Assembly: GCA_043747835.1 (NCBI GenBank)
Contig: JAYTOK010000068.1
Span: 30,262-94,261 of the forward strand
DNA: 64,000 nt
From: CADEED01 sp043747835
Lineage (GTDB): Bacteria; Pseudomonadota; Gammaproteobacteria; Steroidobacterales; Steroidobacteraceae
Reading direction: 5' to 3'
Positions 36,978 to 44,387 of this stretch are shown piece by piece. The number at the start of each line of letters is the position of its first letter. Position 1 is the first letter of the stretch. A program made the translations under genes and the position numbers. The notes below the pieces were generated by a model, which made no database searches, had not been told where the DNA came from, and saw only the letters and a program-made list of their open reading frames with translations.

Positions 36978-37868
36978 ATGAATGGACGTAAGAGAGTCGC
37001 GAGCATTACCGCCATTTCTGCGGCAGTGATTGCCTTGTTCGTCTACTGGCTCGTCATTCCGGATCATGCCGGCCAGCCACGACCACCCGCGGTCGGCAAC
37101 GCGATGCAAGTTCCAGATGCCTCACCGCAAGTTGTCGATCCCCCGAATTCACAGCATGAGGCAACCGGCGCAACCGTCCCAGAACGACGCAGCATCGACC
37201 GAGAAGCGTTGATCGCGGCACTCGCATCTCCCGATGAGTCGGTTCGATCACACGCCGTCGAACATTTGTTTGCCTATTTCGCGAAGGAAGATCCTGCCGC
37301 GGCTCGCCGCATCGTGGAGTCGACCGGTGCGTCGTCGCAGCGCGCCAGGTTGGTTCAAATTCTGGCCATCGCCCTCGCAAGAGCCGATCGTCGAGATGCG
37401 CTCGAGTGGGCAGCGGCAATTCCGGATGCGGTCGAACGCGAAGACGCAACGAGCGTCGTGTTGACGGAGATCTCGATGACCGAACCCAGTGAGGCCGTAA
37501 GACTGAGGCAAGACGCCGGGAGAGCCGCGGACGATCCAGTGCTCGAGAATCTCGTGCAGCGATGGGCTGAGAAGGATCTCACCGAGGCGCTGCAATGGGC
37601 CGATTCGCTGCCGCCCGGAGAACAGCGTGACCGGGTGCACGCGCGAGCGGCGTTCATCCAGTCGCAGACATCGCCCGAGAGCGCCGCCAATCTGATCGTC
37701 AATCGCATGTCTTCGAACCAGGCGCAGGAAGAAGCGCTGATCTCGGTATTGCATCAGTGGGCAAAGCTCGACGTCGATTCCGCCGAGCGCTGGATCGAGA
37801 AACTTCCTGCCGGAGCATTGCAAGTTCGCGCGACCGCCGAACTCAACGCAATCGCGCGAACACAATAG
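36978..37868 (+). CDS. hypothetical membrane-anchored repeat protein
   Basis: 296 residues from MNGRKRVASI, preceded by GGGAGGGCTGGGTGAC. One N-terminal hydrophobic segment (ITAISAAVIALFVYWLVI) is followed by a Pro-rich linker. The rest is helical with repeated units of the form A-x-x-W-(A/I)-x-x-(I/L)-P-x-x-x-x-R (WAAAIPDAVERE, WADSLPPGEQRD, WIEKLPAGALQV), a HEAT/TPR-like repeat. The likely location is anchored in the inner membrane facing the periplasm. It ends convergent with the mannanase gene. Function unknown; repeat folds of this type bind proteins. Confidence 0.75.
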   Translation: MNGRKRVASITAISAAVIALFVYWLVIPDHAGQPRPPAVGNAMQVPDASPQVVDPPNSQHEATGATVPERRSIDREALIAALASPDESVRSHAVEHLFAYFAKEDPAAARRIVESTGASSQRARLVQILAIALARADRRDALEWAAAIPDAVEREDATSVVLTEISMTEPSEAVRLRQDAGRAADDPVLENLVQRWAEKDLTEALQWADSLPPGEQRDRVHARAAFIQSQTSPESAANLIVNRMSSNQAQEEALISVLHQWAKLDVDSAERWIEKLPAGALQVRATAELNAIARTQ

Positions 37869-37909
37869 ACTTCAGAACTCTGTGAGTTGGAACTTCAGCG
37901 GGCGCAAAT

Positions 37910-37935
37910 GCTGCGGCGAGTTGCCTCGCCGCAGC
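37910..37935. terminator. hairpin between convergent genes
   Basis: GCTGCGGCGAG-TTGC-CTCGCCGCAGC: an 11-bp perfect stem with a 4-base loop in the 78-base gap between two convergent genes. There is no strong U-run on either side, but position and stability suggest a shared terminator. Confidence 0.6.
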
Positions 37936-37946
37936 GTACTGCTACT

Positions 37947-39437
37947 TCAGGGAGCGACGAACTGCCACTGCTGATTCAGCGAAGCTCCGGAGCTCCAAAA
38001 CTCCATGATTCCGCCATCGTTCGTGGCACCGCCTGTATCTAGTGCCTTGCCGTTCGCACGATTGATGATTCGGAACCAGCCCGGTGATCCGCTTACGGCC
38101 TGAATCGTCCACTGCTGATTCAAACTCGAACCATTGGCCCACTGTCCAACGGGCGTGTTGTCCGCGGTTCGGTTGATGCTGTCGAGGTATTTGCTGCCCG
38201 TCACGCACATCAGCTTCGCGAAACCACCTGTGTACGACAAGACGTAACGCTGGTTGTTGCTCGATCCATCGGCCCATTGACCGACGTTTGCGCCATCTGC
38301 CGTGGAACCGAGATTGTCGAGCATTTTGCCGCTTGCGCGATTGCGCAAGCTATACGTGCCAGCGGCGACCGGAGTGCCACCGCCGCTGCTGCTGCTGCTG
38401 CTGCTCGAGCTGCTGCTGCTCGAGCTACTGCTGCTCGAGCTACTGCTTCCGCCAAACACAGACGCGACCGTCGCGGTCTGACGGATGCCATTGCTGCCAT
38501 TCACAAGAATGTTGCCCCAGCTCGTAAACGATGTGCCGAAGTTGTTCACGATGTCGAGCGACAGACAACAGGAACCGTTTCCCGACCATGACCAGCCCAG
38601 ATATCCCAAGCCACGTTGTTGGGCTTGCGACATGATCGTACCCTCGTCGACGGGCTGACCTTGGTGGTCAGCGCCGAACTCACCGATTACGAGAGGCATG
38701 CCTGCATTGGCGAACGACTGCATGTAGTTTGTTGCAGTGCTGCCGCTCGAATACACCTCGTACATGTGAACACTAAACGTCACATTGCGCTGCGGATCCG
38801 CATTGAAGATCTGCGAGGCGTTGTTGCGCATCGTATTGGTCCAATCCTGACCCCAATTCGCGCCGTCGACCATGAGGTTGTGCGTGTATCCCGCGGTGCG
38901 GAGACTGCGGATTGCCGCAATCGTGTCGTTGACGTAACTCCCCGTCGAGTTGTTGCCGAATGGCTCGTTCGCGATGTTGATGATCACGAAGTTTTCCTGG
39001 CCCCGAACCGCATTGAAGATGTCCGAGCTGCGCCAGTAGTTCACGGCGTCGGTGATATGCGGACTTGAATTGTCGCCCCAGCCCGTCGAGGTGTGCACCT
39101 CGAGCACCGCGATCATCTGGCGGTCTTTGCACCACTGAATGAGATTCGCCAGTTGCGCGCCCGTACTGCGCAGTCCTCCACCCGTGCCGGTGCTCAACAC
39201 GATTCTCACCGTGTTTGCTCGAGTGTTTGCGATGTTGGTCAGATCTTGCTGGGTCTGGCTGGGATAGCGGCCCGTGAACCATGTGAATGGATAGTTGACT
39301 CCCCGCATGACGAATGCCTGACCGTTGTTGTCAACGAGGCGGCCGTTCTGGATTCGAAATCCCGCCTCGGCAATCGACGGCGCCATCAAACCCGCGAAAA
39401 GTAGCGCGATGATCGCGCCGATCCCTGAAGTTTTCAT
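37947..39437 (-). CDS. secreted GH5 endo-beta-mannanase with Ser linker and ricin-type lectin domain
   Basis: 496 residues. Signal peptide (IIALLFAGLMAPSIAEA), GH5 subfamily-8-like barrel (MRGVNYPFTWF, acid/base Glu in IANEPFGN, E158; nucleophile Glu in VIGEFGAD, E253). A run of 21 serines (38385-38447) links it to a C-terminal ricin-B/CBM13-like beta-trefoil with Q-x-W motifs (GQWADGSSNNQRY, GQWANGSSLNQQW, SLNQQWQFVAP). The start is chosen at 39437, with AGGAG upstream. It hydrolyses beta-1,4-mannan outside the cell. It lies 70 bases downstream of the GH5_2 gene and probably shares its promoter. Confidence 0.9.
   Translation of the reverse strand: MKTSGIGAIIALLFAGLMAPSIAEAGFRIQNGRLVDNNGQAFVMRGVNYPFTWFTGRYPSQTQQDLTNIANTRANTVRIVLSTGTGGGLRSTGAQLANLIQWCKDRQMIAVLEVHTSTGWGDNSSPHITDAVNYWRSSDIFNAVRGQENFVIINIANEPFGNNSTGSYVNDTIAAIRSLRTAGYTHNLMVDGANWGQDWTNTMRNNASQIFNADPQRNVTFSVHMYEVYSSGSTATNYMQSFANAGMPLVIGEFGADHQGQPVDEGTIMSQAQQRGLGYLGWSWSGNGSCCLSLDIVNNFGTSFTSWGNILVNGSNGIRQTATVASVFGGSSSSSSSSSSSSSSSSSSSSSGGGTPVAAGTYSLRNRASGKMLDNLGSTADGANVGQWADGSSNNQRYVLSYTGGFAKLMCVTGSKYLDSINRTADNTPVGQWANGSSLNQQWTIQAVSGSPGWFRIINRANGKALDTGGATNDGGIMEFWSSGASLNQQWQFVAP
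38385..38447. repeat. serine-codon microsatellite in the mannanase linker
   Basis: 21 consecutive serine codons, mostly AGC with AGT and TCG, forming a low-complexity tract. Polyserine linkers are typical of secreted cellulases and mannanases of Cellvibrio/Saccharophagus relatives. The repeat is prone to slippage, so its length may vary between strains. Confidence 0.85.
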
Positions 39438-39507
39438 GAGATGAACTCCTGGAAGTTGGAAGATCGCCGCGAGCGCCCTCCCTGGCACTCACGGCGACTG
39501 CAAGACC

Positions 39508-41034
39508 CTACGGCGCGACGAACTGCCACTGCTGGTTGTTCGAGCTGCCAGCGCTCCAGAACTCCATGATCCCCCCATCGTTAGTAGCGCCACCTGTGTC
39601 CAGAACCTTGCCATTTGCGCGATTGATCAGCCTGAACCAACCCGGTGAACCGCTCACCGCCTGAATCGTCCATTGCTGATTGAAGCTCGCGCCGTTGGCC
39701 CACTGCCCCACCGGGGTGTCGTTGGCAGTGCGATTGATGCTGTCGAGATATTTGTTACCGGTGACGCACATCAGCTTCGCGAAGCCTCCGGTGTACGACA
39801 GCACATACCGCTGGTTGTTGCTCGAGCCATCGGCCCACTGACCGACGTTCGCACCGTCGGCCGTCGACCCCAGGTTGTCGAGCATTTTGCCGCTCGCGCG
39901 ATTGCGCAGACTGTAGGTCCCAGCGGCAACGGGATTTCCGCCGCCACTGCTGCTCGAACTGCTGCTGCTGCTACTGCTGCTACTGCTGCTGCTTCCGCCC
40001 GTAGTGAGATCCGGAGCTTTCGCGCGTAGTTCGTTGCGCACGATCACGCCGGAGGGCTTGATCTGGCTAGTGGACCAGTTGCCATCCGGACTCGCGCCCG
40101 GATAGAGCGCCGCCGAGGACTCACCGATATCGGCGACGGACCAGTTCGCGTGACCAACTTTGTTAGCGTCCAGAAAGCTGTACCACGCCGCGGATTCGGC
40201 GGCATTGACGGCCCCGTCCCCGCTGGCCGCCGTAGTGCCGTATTCCGTCACGAACAGCGCAACACCCCGATTCAACGCACTCTGCGCTCGATCTCTTAGC
40301 CACTGGCGGTGTGTATCCGCGTAGAAATGCAGCGTGTATGCGACGTTGCTGCGATTGATTGGATTCTGTGCGGCCTCGTCGACTTCCTGCGACCAGTTGC
40401 GTGTCCCGACGATCACGATGTTGTCCGGGTCGGATTGACGAATCGTATCGATCACTGCCTCGTGGTACGGCTTCAAGACACTGGCCCAGGAAACGTTCAG
40501 CGGCTCGTTGAACGTCTCGTAGAGCACGTTCGGCGAGTTTCCGTAGCGGCGCGCCATATCCGCGAAGAACTGCTGTGCAAGCGCGCGGTTCTCGTGGGCC
40601 GTGTGATCGTGATAGTCGATGATCACGTACACGCCGAGAGCGATAGCGGCATCCACGACCGCGATCACTTTGTTTCGTTCAGCGGTCGGGTTCGTGGCAT
40701 ACCCACCCGAATTGACCGCCATCGCGGCGCGGACCACCGTCACTTTCCAGTCGTCGCGCAACCATCTCACGGTGTTGTAGGTGTAGTACTTCGGAATCCA
40801 TTGACTCCAGTAGAGCGACATGCCGCGCAACTGCACCGCCTGTCCGTTTCGGTCGACGATCCGGTTGCCCTGAACGCGCAACTGGCCGTATTTCTCGACG
40901 ACCGTCTGCGTCTGTGCGTAGATCGGAGAGGAGTAAATTGCAAAGACTGCAAGAAGTGCGGTTATGACTAACCATCTCACTCGCTCCAGCCCGCGGCGCG
41001 GCGCGCGCAGCTCATTCGTGCTTCGCATAAACAT
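39508..41034 (-). CDS. secreted GH5 endoglucanase (subfamily-2-like) with Ser linker and ricin-type lectin domain
   Basis: 508 residues. Signal peptide (LVITALLAVFAIYSSPIYAQ), GH5_2-type barrel (QLRGMSLYWSQW, DYHDHTAHENR, acid/base Glu in YETFNEPLN, E177; nucleophile Glu in FVTEYGTT, E264). A polyserine linker then joins it to a ricin-type domain nearly identical to that of the neighbouring mannanase. GH5_2 enzymes are mostly cellulases, so it likely cuts beta-1,4-glucan or glucomannan. ATG at 41034 is set by AAGGGGG at 41040-41046. It is divergent from the GH26 gene across a gap with LacI-type sites. Confidence 0.9.
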   Translation of the reverse strand: MFMRSTNELRAPRRGLERVRWLVITALLAVFAIYSSPIYAQTQTVVEKYGQLRVQGNRIVDRNGQAVQLRGMSLYWSQWIPKYYTYNTVRWLRDDWKVTVVRAAMAVNSGGYATNPTAERNKVIAVVDAAIALGVYVIIDYHDHTAHENRALAQQFFADMARRYGNSPNVLYETFNEPLNVSWASVLKPYHEAVIDTIRQSDPDNIVIVGTRNWSQEVDEAAQNPINRSNVAYTLHFYADTHRQWLRDRAQSALNRGVALFVTEYGTTAASGDGAVNAAESAAWYSFLDANKVGHANWSVADIGESSAALYPGASPDGNWSTSQIKPSGVIVRNELRAKAPDLTTGGSSSSSSSSSSSSSSSSGGGNPVAAGTYSLRNRASGKMLDNLGSTADGANVGQWADGSSNNQRYVLSYTGGFAKLMCVTGNKYLDSINRTANDTPVGQWANGASFNQQWTIQAVSGSPGWFRLINRANGKVLDTGGATNDGGIMEFWSAGSSNNQQWQFVAP

Positions 41035-41310
41035 TGATTCCCCCTTGATTGAAACAACCGCAATACTTCGGATTCGCCCGCGATCGGGCGAACCATCTTC
41101 TCCAACTACTCGTTTGCTGACGCTCTCGATGCGAGGAAGGTCGCACGAGCAAAGCCCGCCGGCCGCCGAAATCGCGGCGGTGGCGGTGACGTTGCTGTCG
41201 CTGACAAACGTGGATCGACAATCAGCCTCAGGCTGGGCACCTCCGTATGCGCTGCCGAATTCATCCGTGATCTCGAAGGCGCACTCTCATGCGCCGTCGC
41301 CCGATGGTCC

Positions 41311-41324
41311 TGCCAGCGGTGGCA
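41311..41324. promoter_or_regulatory. LacI-type operator palindrome
   Basis: TGCCAGCGGTGGCA, about 277 bases upstream of the GH5_2 gene. It is identical to the site in front of the TonB receptor (36465). Confidence 0.7.
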
Positions 41325-41850
41325 GAAAGTCAATGGTGATTCACCACCGGCGCCACGCGACCGATACGAGGCCGCACAGGCGCCGAGAGAAATTGATGTC
41401 CGAGACAACTCGCGTGAGCGGTAACAAGGACATCGTCGAGGCTTCGCTTTCATCGCCACCATTTGCTTTTCGCTTTCCGGTGTATCGCGTCGTGCCTTGT
41501 CCGAATTTTGTCCTGCCGGGAGTCAGCGATCGTTGTCGCTGAATCAGCGCCAATTCGATCGCCGGCCAGTCGATCGACGCCGCTTCGCGAGAGGCTTTTT
41601 TTGAAGCGTTTCGTAAGACACCTCTACTGATAACGGTCACAGGAGCGATTCGCTATTGAACCTCTTCTGAGGAAAGAGGAAGCTTGCGGTCGCTGGCAAC
41701 ACATGGACCGTGTTCGAGGGGATCGTTTCGTCCTTGCCTATTGCGAATAGTTAGTCTCGCCACTCTGACGTGGCGGTCTACCCGCGGTAGGCGTTAACGG
41801 ATTGAACACTCATCCTGCTCTTCGAAACATTCAACTGCTTGTTGGCGCTC

Positions 41851-41864
41851 TGCCATCGCTGGCA
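41851..41864. promoter_or_regulatory. LacI-type operator palindrome
   Basis: TGCCATCGCTGGCA, 53 bases upstream of the GH26 start, a position that fits repression of its promoter. It is identical to the site at 32150. Confidence 0.75.
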
Positions 41865-41916
41865 AATATCGAAGCCGAAATGTTTGTCGATCAGCTTTTC
41901 CATCAAGGGGGGAACA

Positions 41917-43365
41917 ATGGATTGTTCGAAACACAGCTCATGGACGATGTTCGCGACCCTGGGGTTCGCCGCCGCCGCGCTGCTGGCGCCGTCGACTGCC
42001 GTCGCCGCGGAGGGGCCGTTCGTGGGCACAGCGTCAGGCCGCTGCCTCACCGTGGTTGGAAATAGCACGACCGCGGGAGCCGAAGTACAGATCTCCGATT
42101 GCAACGGGCAAACGAGCCAACGGTGGAACTACACGTTGGCGGGTGAGCTCCGGATCCACAACGACACGCGCTGCCTCGATGTCGAAGGTGCGCGAACTGC
42201 GCCCGGCACGCGCCTGCTGATCTGGAACTGCAACAACCAGCAAAACCAGCGATTCACGCTCAACGGCAATACGATCGTCGCCAACCAATCCGGATTGTGC
42301 GTCGACGTGGTCGGCGCCGCGACGGCGAACGGCACGCGAGTCGCGCTCTGGACCTGCAACGGTCAGAGCAACCAGGCCTGGACTCAGAACGGCGCCCCTC
42401 CTCCGCCGCCACCGCCGCCACCGCCGCCGCCACCACCACCACCGGGTCAGACCTGCAACGTCGCTCCCGTCGATCCGCAGGCGTCGGCCGCGGCGCGCCG
42501 CCTGCTTTGCTACATCTACAGCCAATACGGCAATCACATCCTCTCGGGACAGCAGGAGTCGACCTGGGTCAGCGGCCCCGACTACGAGATGAACTACATC
42601 CTGTCGAACACGGGCAAACTACCGGCGATTCGCGGTCTCGACATGGGCGACTCGCCCAACTTCGCGGGCCGCGCCATCTCCTGGTGGAACGCGGGCGGCA
42701 TTCCCATGGTTGGCTACCACATGGGCGCGCCTAGCCAGTCGCAGGATGGATATGCCGGCTCTCTGCTGACGGCCAACATCAACAACACGCTGACGCCGGG
42801 CACGAATGAGTACCGGGTCTTCCTGCAGCGACTCGATGCGGCGGCCGCGCAGCTTCAGCAGGCGCAGGCCGCCAACGTCCCGATCCTGTGGCGGCCGTTT
42901 CATGAAGCCGGCGGCACGTGGTTCTGGTGGAGCAAGGAAGGCGGCAGTCAATACAACCGGCTCTGGCGCTTCATGTACGACTACTACACGCGCGTCAAAG
43001 GTCTTCACAACCTGGTTTGGCTGCACCCTTTCAACGGATCGCCGCAGGCCTCGTTCTACCCGGGGCGGCAGTACGTCGACATCGGCGGCGCGGACACTTA
43101 CGCGAGCAACCACAACCCGCTGACGGCCATGTTCAACACGACGCGCAACATCTACGGCACCACGATCCCGATCGCGTTGCATGAGAACGGACCGATCCCG
43201 GATCCCGCGCAATTGCAGTCCACCGCGACGCGCTGGGTGTTGTTCAACACCTGGCACACGACCTGGCTGGTCAACAACAGCCAGAACTCACCGGCGGTGC
43301 TGAATCAGTACTACAACAGCGCGTATGTCGTCACGCGGGACGAAGTCCCGAACCTGCGCAATTAG
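41917..43365 (+). CDS. secreted GH26 endo-beta-mannanase with N-terminal ricin-type lectin domain
   Basis: 482 residues. Signal peptide (GFAAAALLAPSTAVAAE), ricin-B beta-trefoil (about 32-158) with three Q-x-W motifs (TSQRW, QNQRF, SNQAW), a run of 16 prolines (161-176), then a GH26 barrel. The acid/base Glu is in WRPFHEAGG (E330) and the nucleophile Glu in LHENGPIPD (E423). GH26 enzymes cut beta-1,4-mannan. The lectin is N-terminal here but C-terminal in the two GH5 genes, and its sequence differs, so it was acquired separately. ATG at 41917 is fixed by AAGGGGGG at 41905-41912. It ends in front of a hairpin. Confidence 0.93.
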   Translation: MDCSKHSSWTMFATLGFAAAALLAPSTAVAAEGPFVGTASGRCLTVVGNSTTAGAEVQISDCNGQTSQRWNYTLAGELRIHNDTRCLDVEGARTAPGTRLLIWNCNNQQNQRFTLNGNTIVANQSGLCVDVVGAATANGTRVALWTCNGQSNQAWTQNGAPPPPPPPPPPPPPPPPGQTCNVAPVDPQASAAARRLLCYIYSQYGNHILSGQQESTWVSGPDYEMNYILSNTGKLPAIRGLDMGDSPNFAGRAISWWNAGGIPMVGYHMGAPSQSQDGYAGSLLTANINNTLTPGTNEYRVFLQRLDAAAAQLQQAQAANVPILWRPFHEAGGTWFWWSKEGGSQYNRLWRFMYDYYTRVKGLHNLVWLHPFNGSPQASFYPGRQYVDIGGADTYASNHNPLTAMFNTTRNIYGTTIPIALHENGPIPDPAQLQSTATRWVLFNTWHTTWLVNNSQNSPAVLNQYYNSAYVVTRDEVPNLRN

Positions 43366-43390
43366 GAAACGAAGCCCCTGACCGGTAGTA

Positions 43391-43414
43391 AGGCCCCCTG
43401 ACTACAGGGGGCCT
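43391..43414. terminator. hairpin between convergent genes
   Basis: AGGCCCCCTG-ACTA-CAGGGGGCCT: a perfect 10-bp GC-rich stem between the GH26 gene and the convergent isomerase-like gene. There is no T-run after it; probably a bidirectional terminator. Confidence 0.65.
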
Positions 43415-43420
43415 CGTCGA

Positions 43421-44320
43421 TCAAACTTCCTTCACCAGGGCGAAGGCGTCGGCGGCTTGCGCGCGCACTTCCGCGAACGCCCTTCGCAATTCCGTCGCGT
43501 TGCCATCCGCCTCGATGTCGATCAAGCCCCGATAGCCGGCGCGGGCCGCGGCCACGAAGTACGGCCTGAAGTCATCTCCGGCAACACCAGGCACGGTTCG
43601 TCGATCACGCTCCGCGAGCTCGATCAGACCCGTCCACGGCATCGCTCTCGCGAGCGCGTCCGGACCGTCGCCCATGACTGCCATGTGATAGAGGTCCGCA
43701 AGCACGCGCACGTTCGGGCGATCGACGCGCGCGACGACCGCCGCCGCTTCTTCGACGTGATTGATGTAGTTGCATTCCTGCGCACGCAGGCTTTCGAGAT
43801 TCACCGTGATTCGGGATCTCTTCGCAACATCCGCGAGGGCGCGCAGCAAGGAGACGAACTGGTCGTCGGCGCTCGACTTGCTCCAGCCCTCGGTAAGTTG
43901 CCGGGCGTTGCTGCTGCCGAACACGACGTACTCGCCACCGATGCTCCGCAGTCGCGTGAACGCCGTTTCCGCATACGCGAGCACGCGAGCGTGATCTGCC
44001 TTGGGACCGATGCAGATCAAGCTCGGGTCGCGCAGGAAGCTGTTGCAGCCAAGAATCTTCAGCGGCGAAGCGAGGGCGCTGGCCTTTGCGGGTGCAAACT
44101 CCGCATCGCTCGAGAAGGGAATCAGAAAATCCGCAACGCTCTCGACGATGAAATCCGCGCCGAGATCCCGCAGCTCGCGGGCTCTGGCGATCTTCGCGGT
44201 GATCCCGACTGCCTTGAAAAGGGGTTTTCGCGCCGCCGCGCCCAGTATCGGCGCGCAAGCGACGCCGCAGATCGATGCTGTCACGGCGCGACGAGTCATC
44301 GCTTTTCTGGTTCGCTTCAT
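43421..44320 (-). CDS. exported sugar phosphate isomerase/epimerase-fold (TIM-barrel) protein
   Basis: 299 residues. The N-terminus (MTRRAVTASICGVACAPILG) has paired Arg before a hydrophobic stretch, resembling a Tat signal. The rest fits the xylose-isomerase-like AP-endonuclease 2 fold: ELRDLGADFIVESV, RITVNLESLRAQECNYIN, NVRVLADLYHMAVMGD and GLIDIEADG supply the metal-binding Glu/Asp/His pattern. The start is set at 44320 by AACAGGAGGG upstream; ATG at 44338 is possible. Similar exported proteins act on sugars or sugar acids, but the substrate is unknown. Confidence 0.82.
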   Translation of the reverse strand: MKRTRKAMTRRAVTASICGVACAPILGAAARKPLFKAVGITAKIARARELRDLGADFIVESVADFLIPFSSDAEFAPAKASALASPLKILGCNSFLRDPSLICIGPKADHARVLAYAETAFTRLRSIGGEYVVFGSSNARQLTEGWSKSSADDQFVSLLRALADVAKRSRITVNLESLRAQECNYINHVEEAAAVVARVDRPNVRVLADLYHMAVMGDGPDALARAMPWTGLIELAERDRRTVPGVAGDDFRPYFVAAARAGYRGLIDIEADGNATELRRAFAEVRAQAADAFALVKEV

Positions 44321-44387
44321 CGAGACCCTCCTGTTCATCCCTGAAGCATAGTGCAAAGTGGATTGGACTTCGCGTACCGGTATCTGA

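Larger units (their letters stand above)
41035..41916. other. long divergent promoter region of the GH5 and GH26 genes
   Basis: About 880 bases without a convincing gene; short open frames on both strands lack family resemblance. It contains two LacI-type palindromes (41311, 41851) and a weaker copy, TGCGGTCGCTGGCA, at 41685-41698. The G-tract ribosome-binding sites for both flanking genes lie at its ends. The length leaves room for a lost gene or an untranslated RNA, but I see no defined structure. Confidence 0.65.

Noticed and set aside
41193..41206. TGCTGTCGCTGACA as a further LacI-type site
   Set aside because: Differs from the consensus at three positions; could be chance.
41802..42065. 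Short open frames before the GH26 gene
   Set aside because: They overlap the GH26 coding sequence in the wrong frame and lack family features or a good ribosome-binding site.
38385..42450. Tandem repeats that could suggest a CRISPR array or VNTR locus
   Set aside because: The repeats are serine codons (near 38385-38447 and 39948-40000) and proline codons (42397-42444) inside linkers of secreted enzymes.
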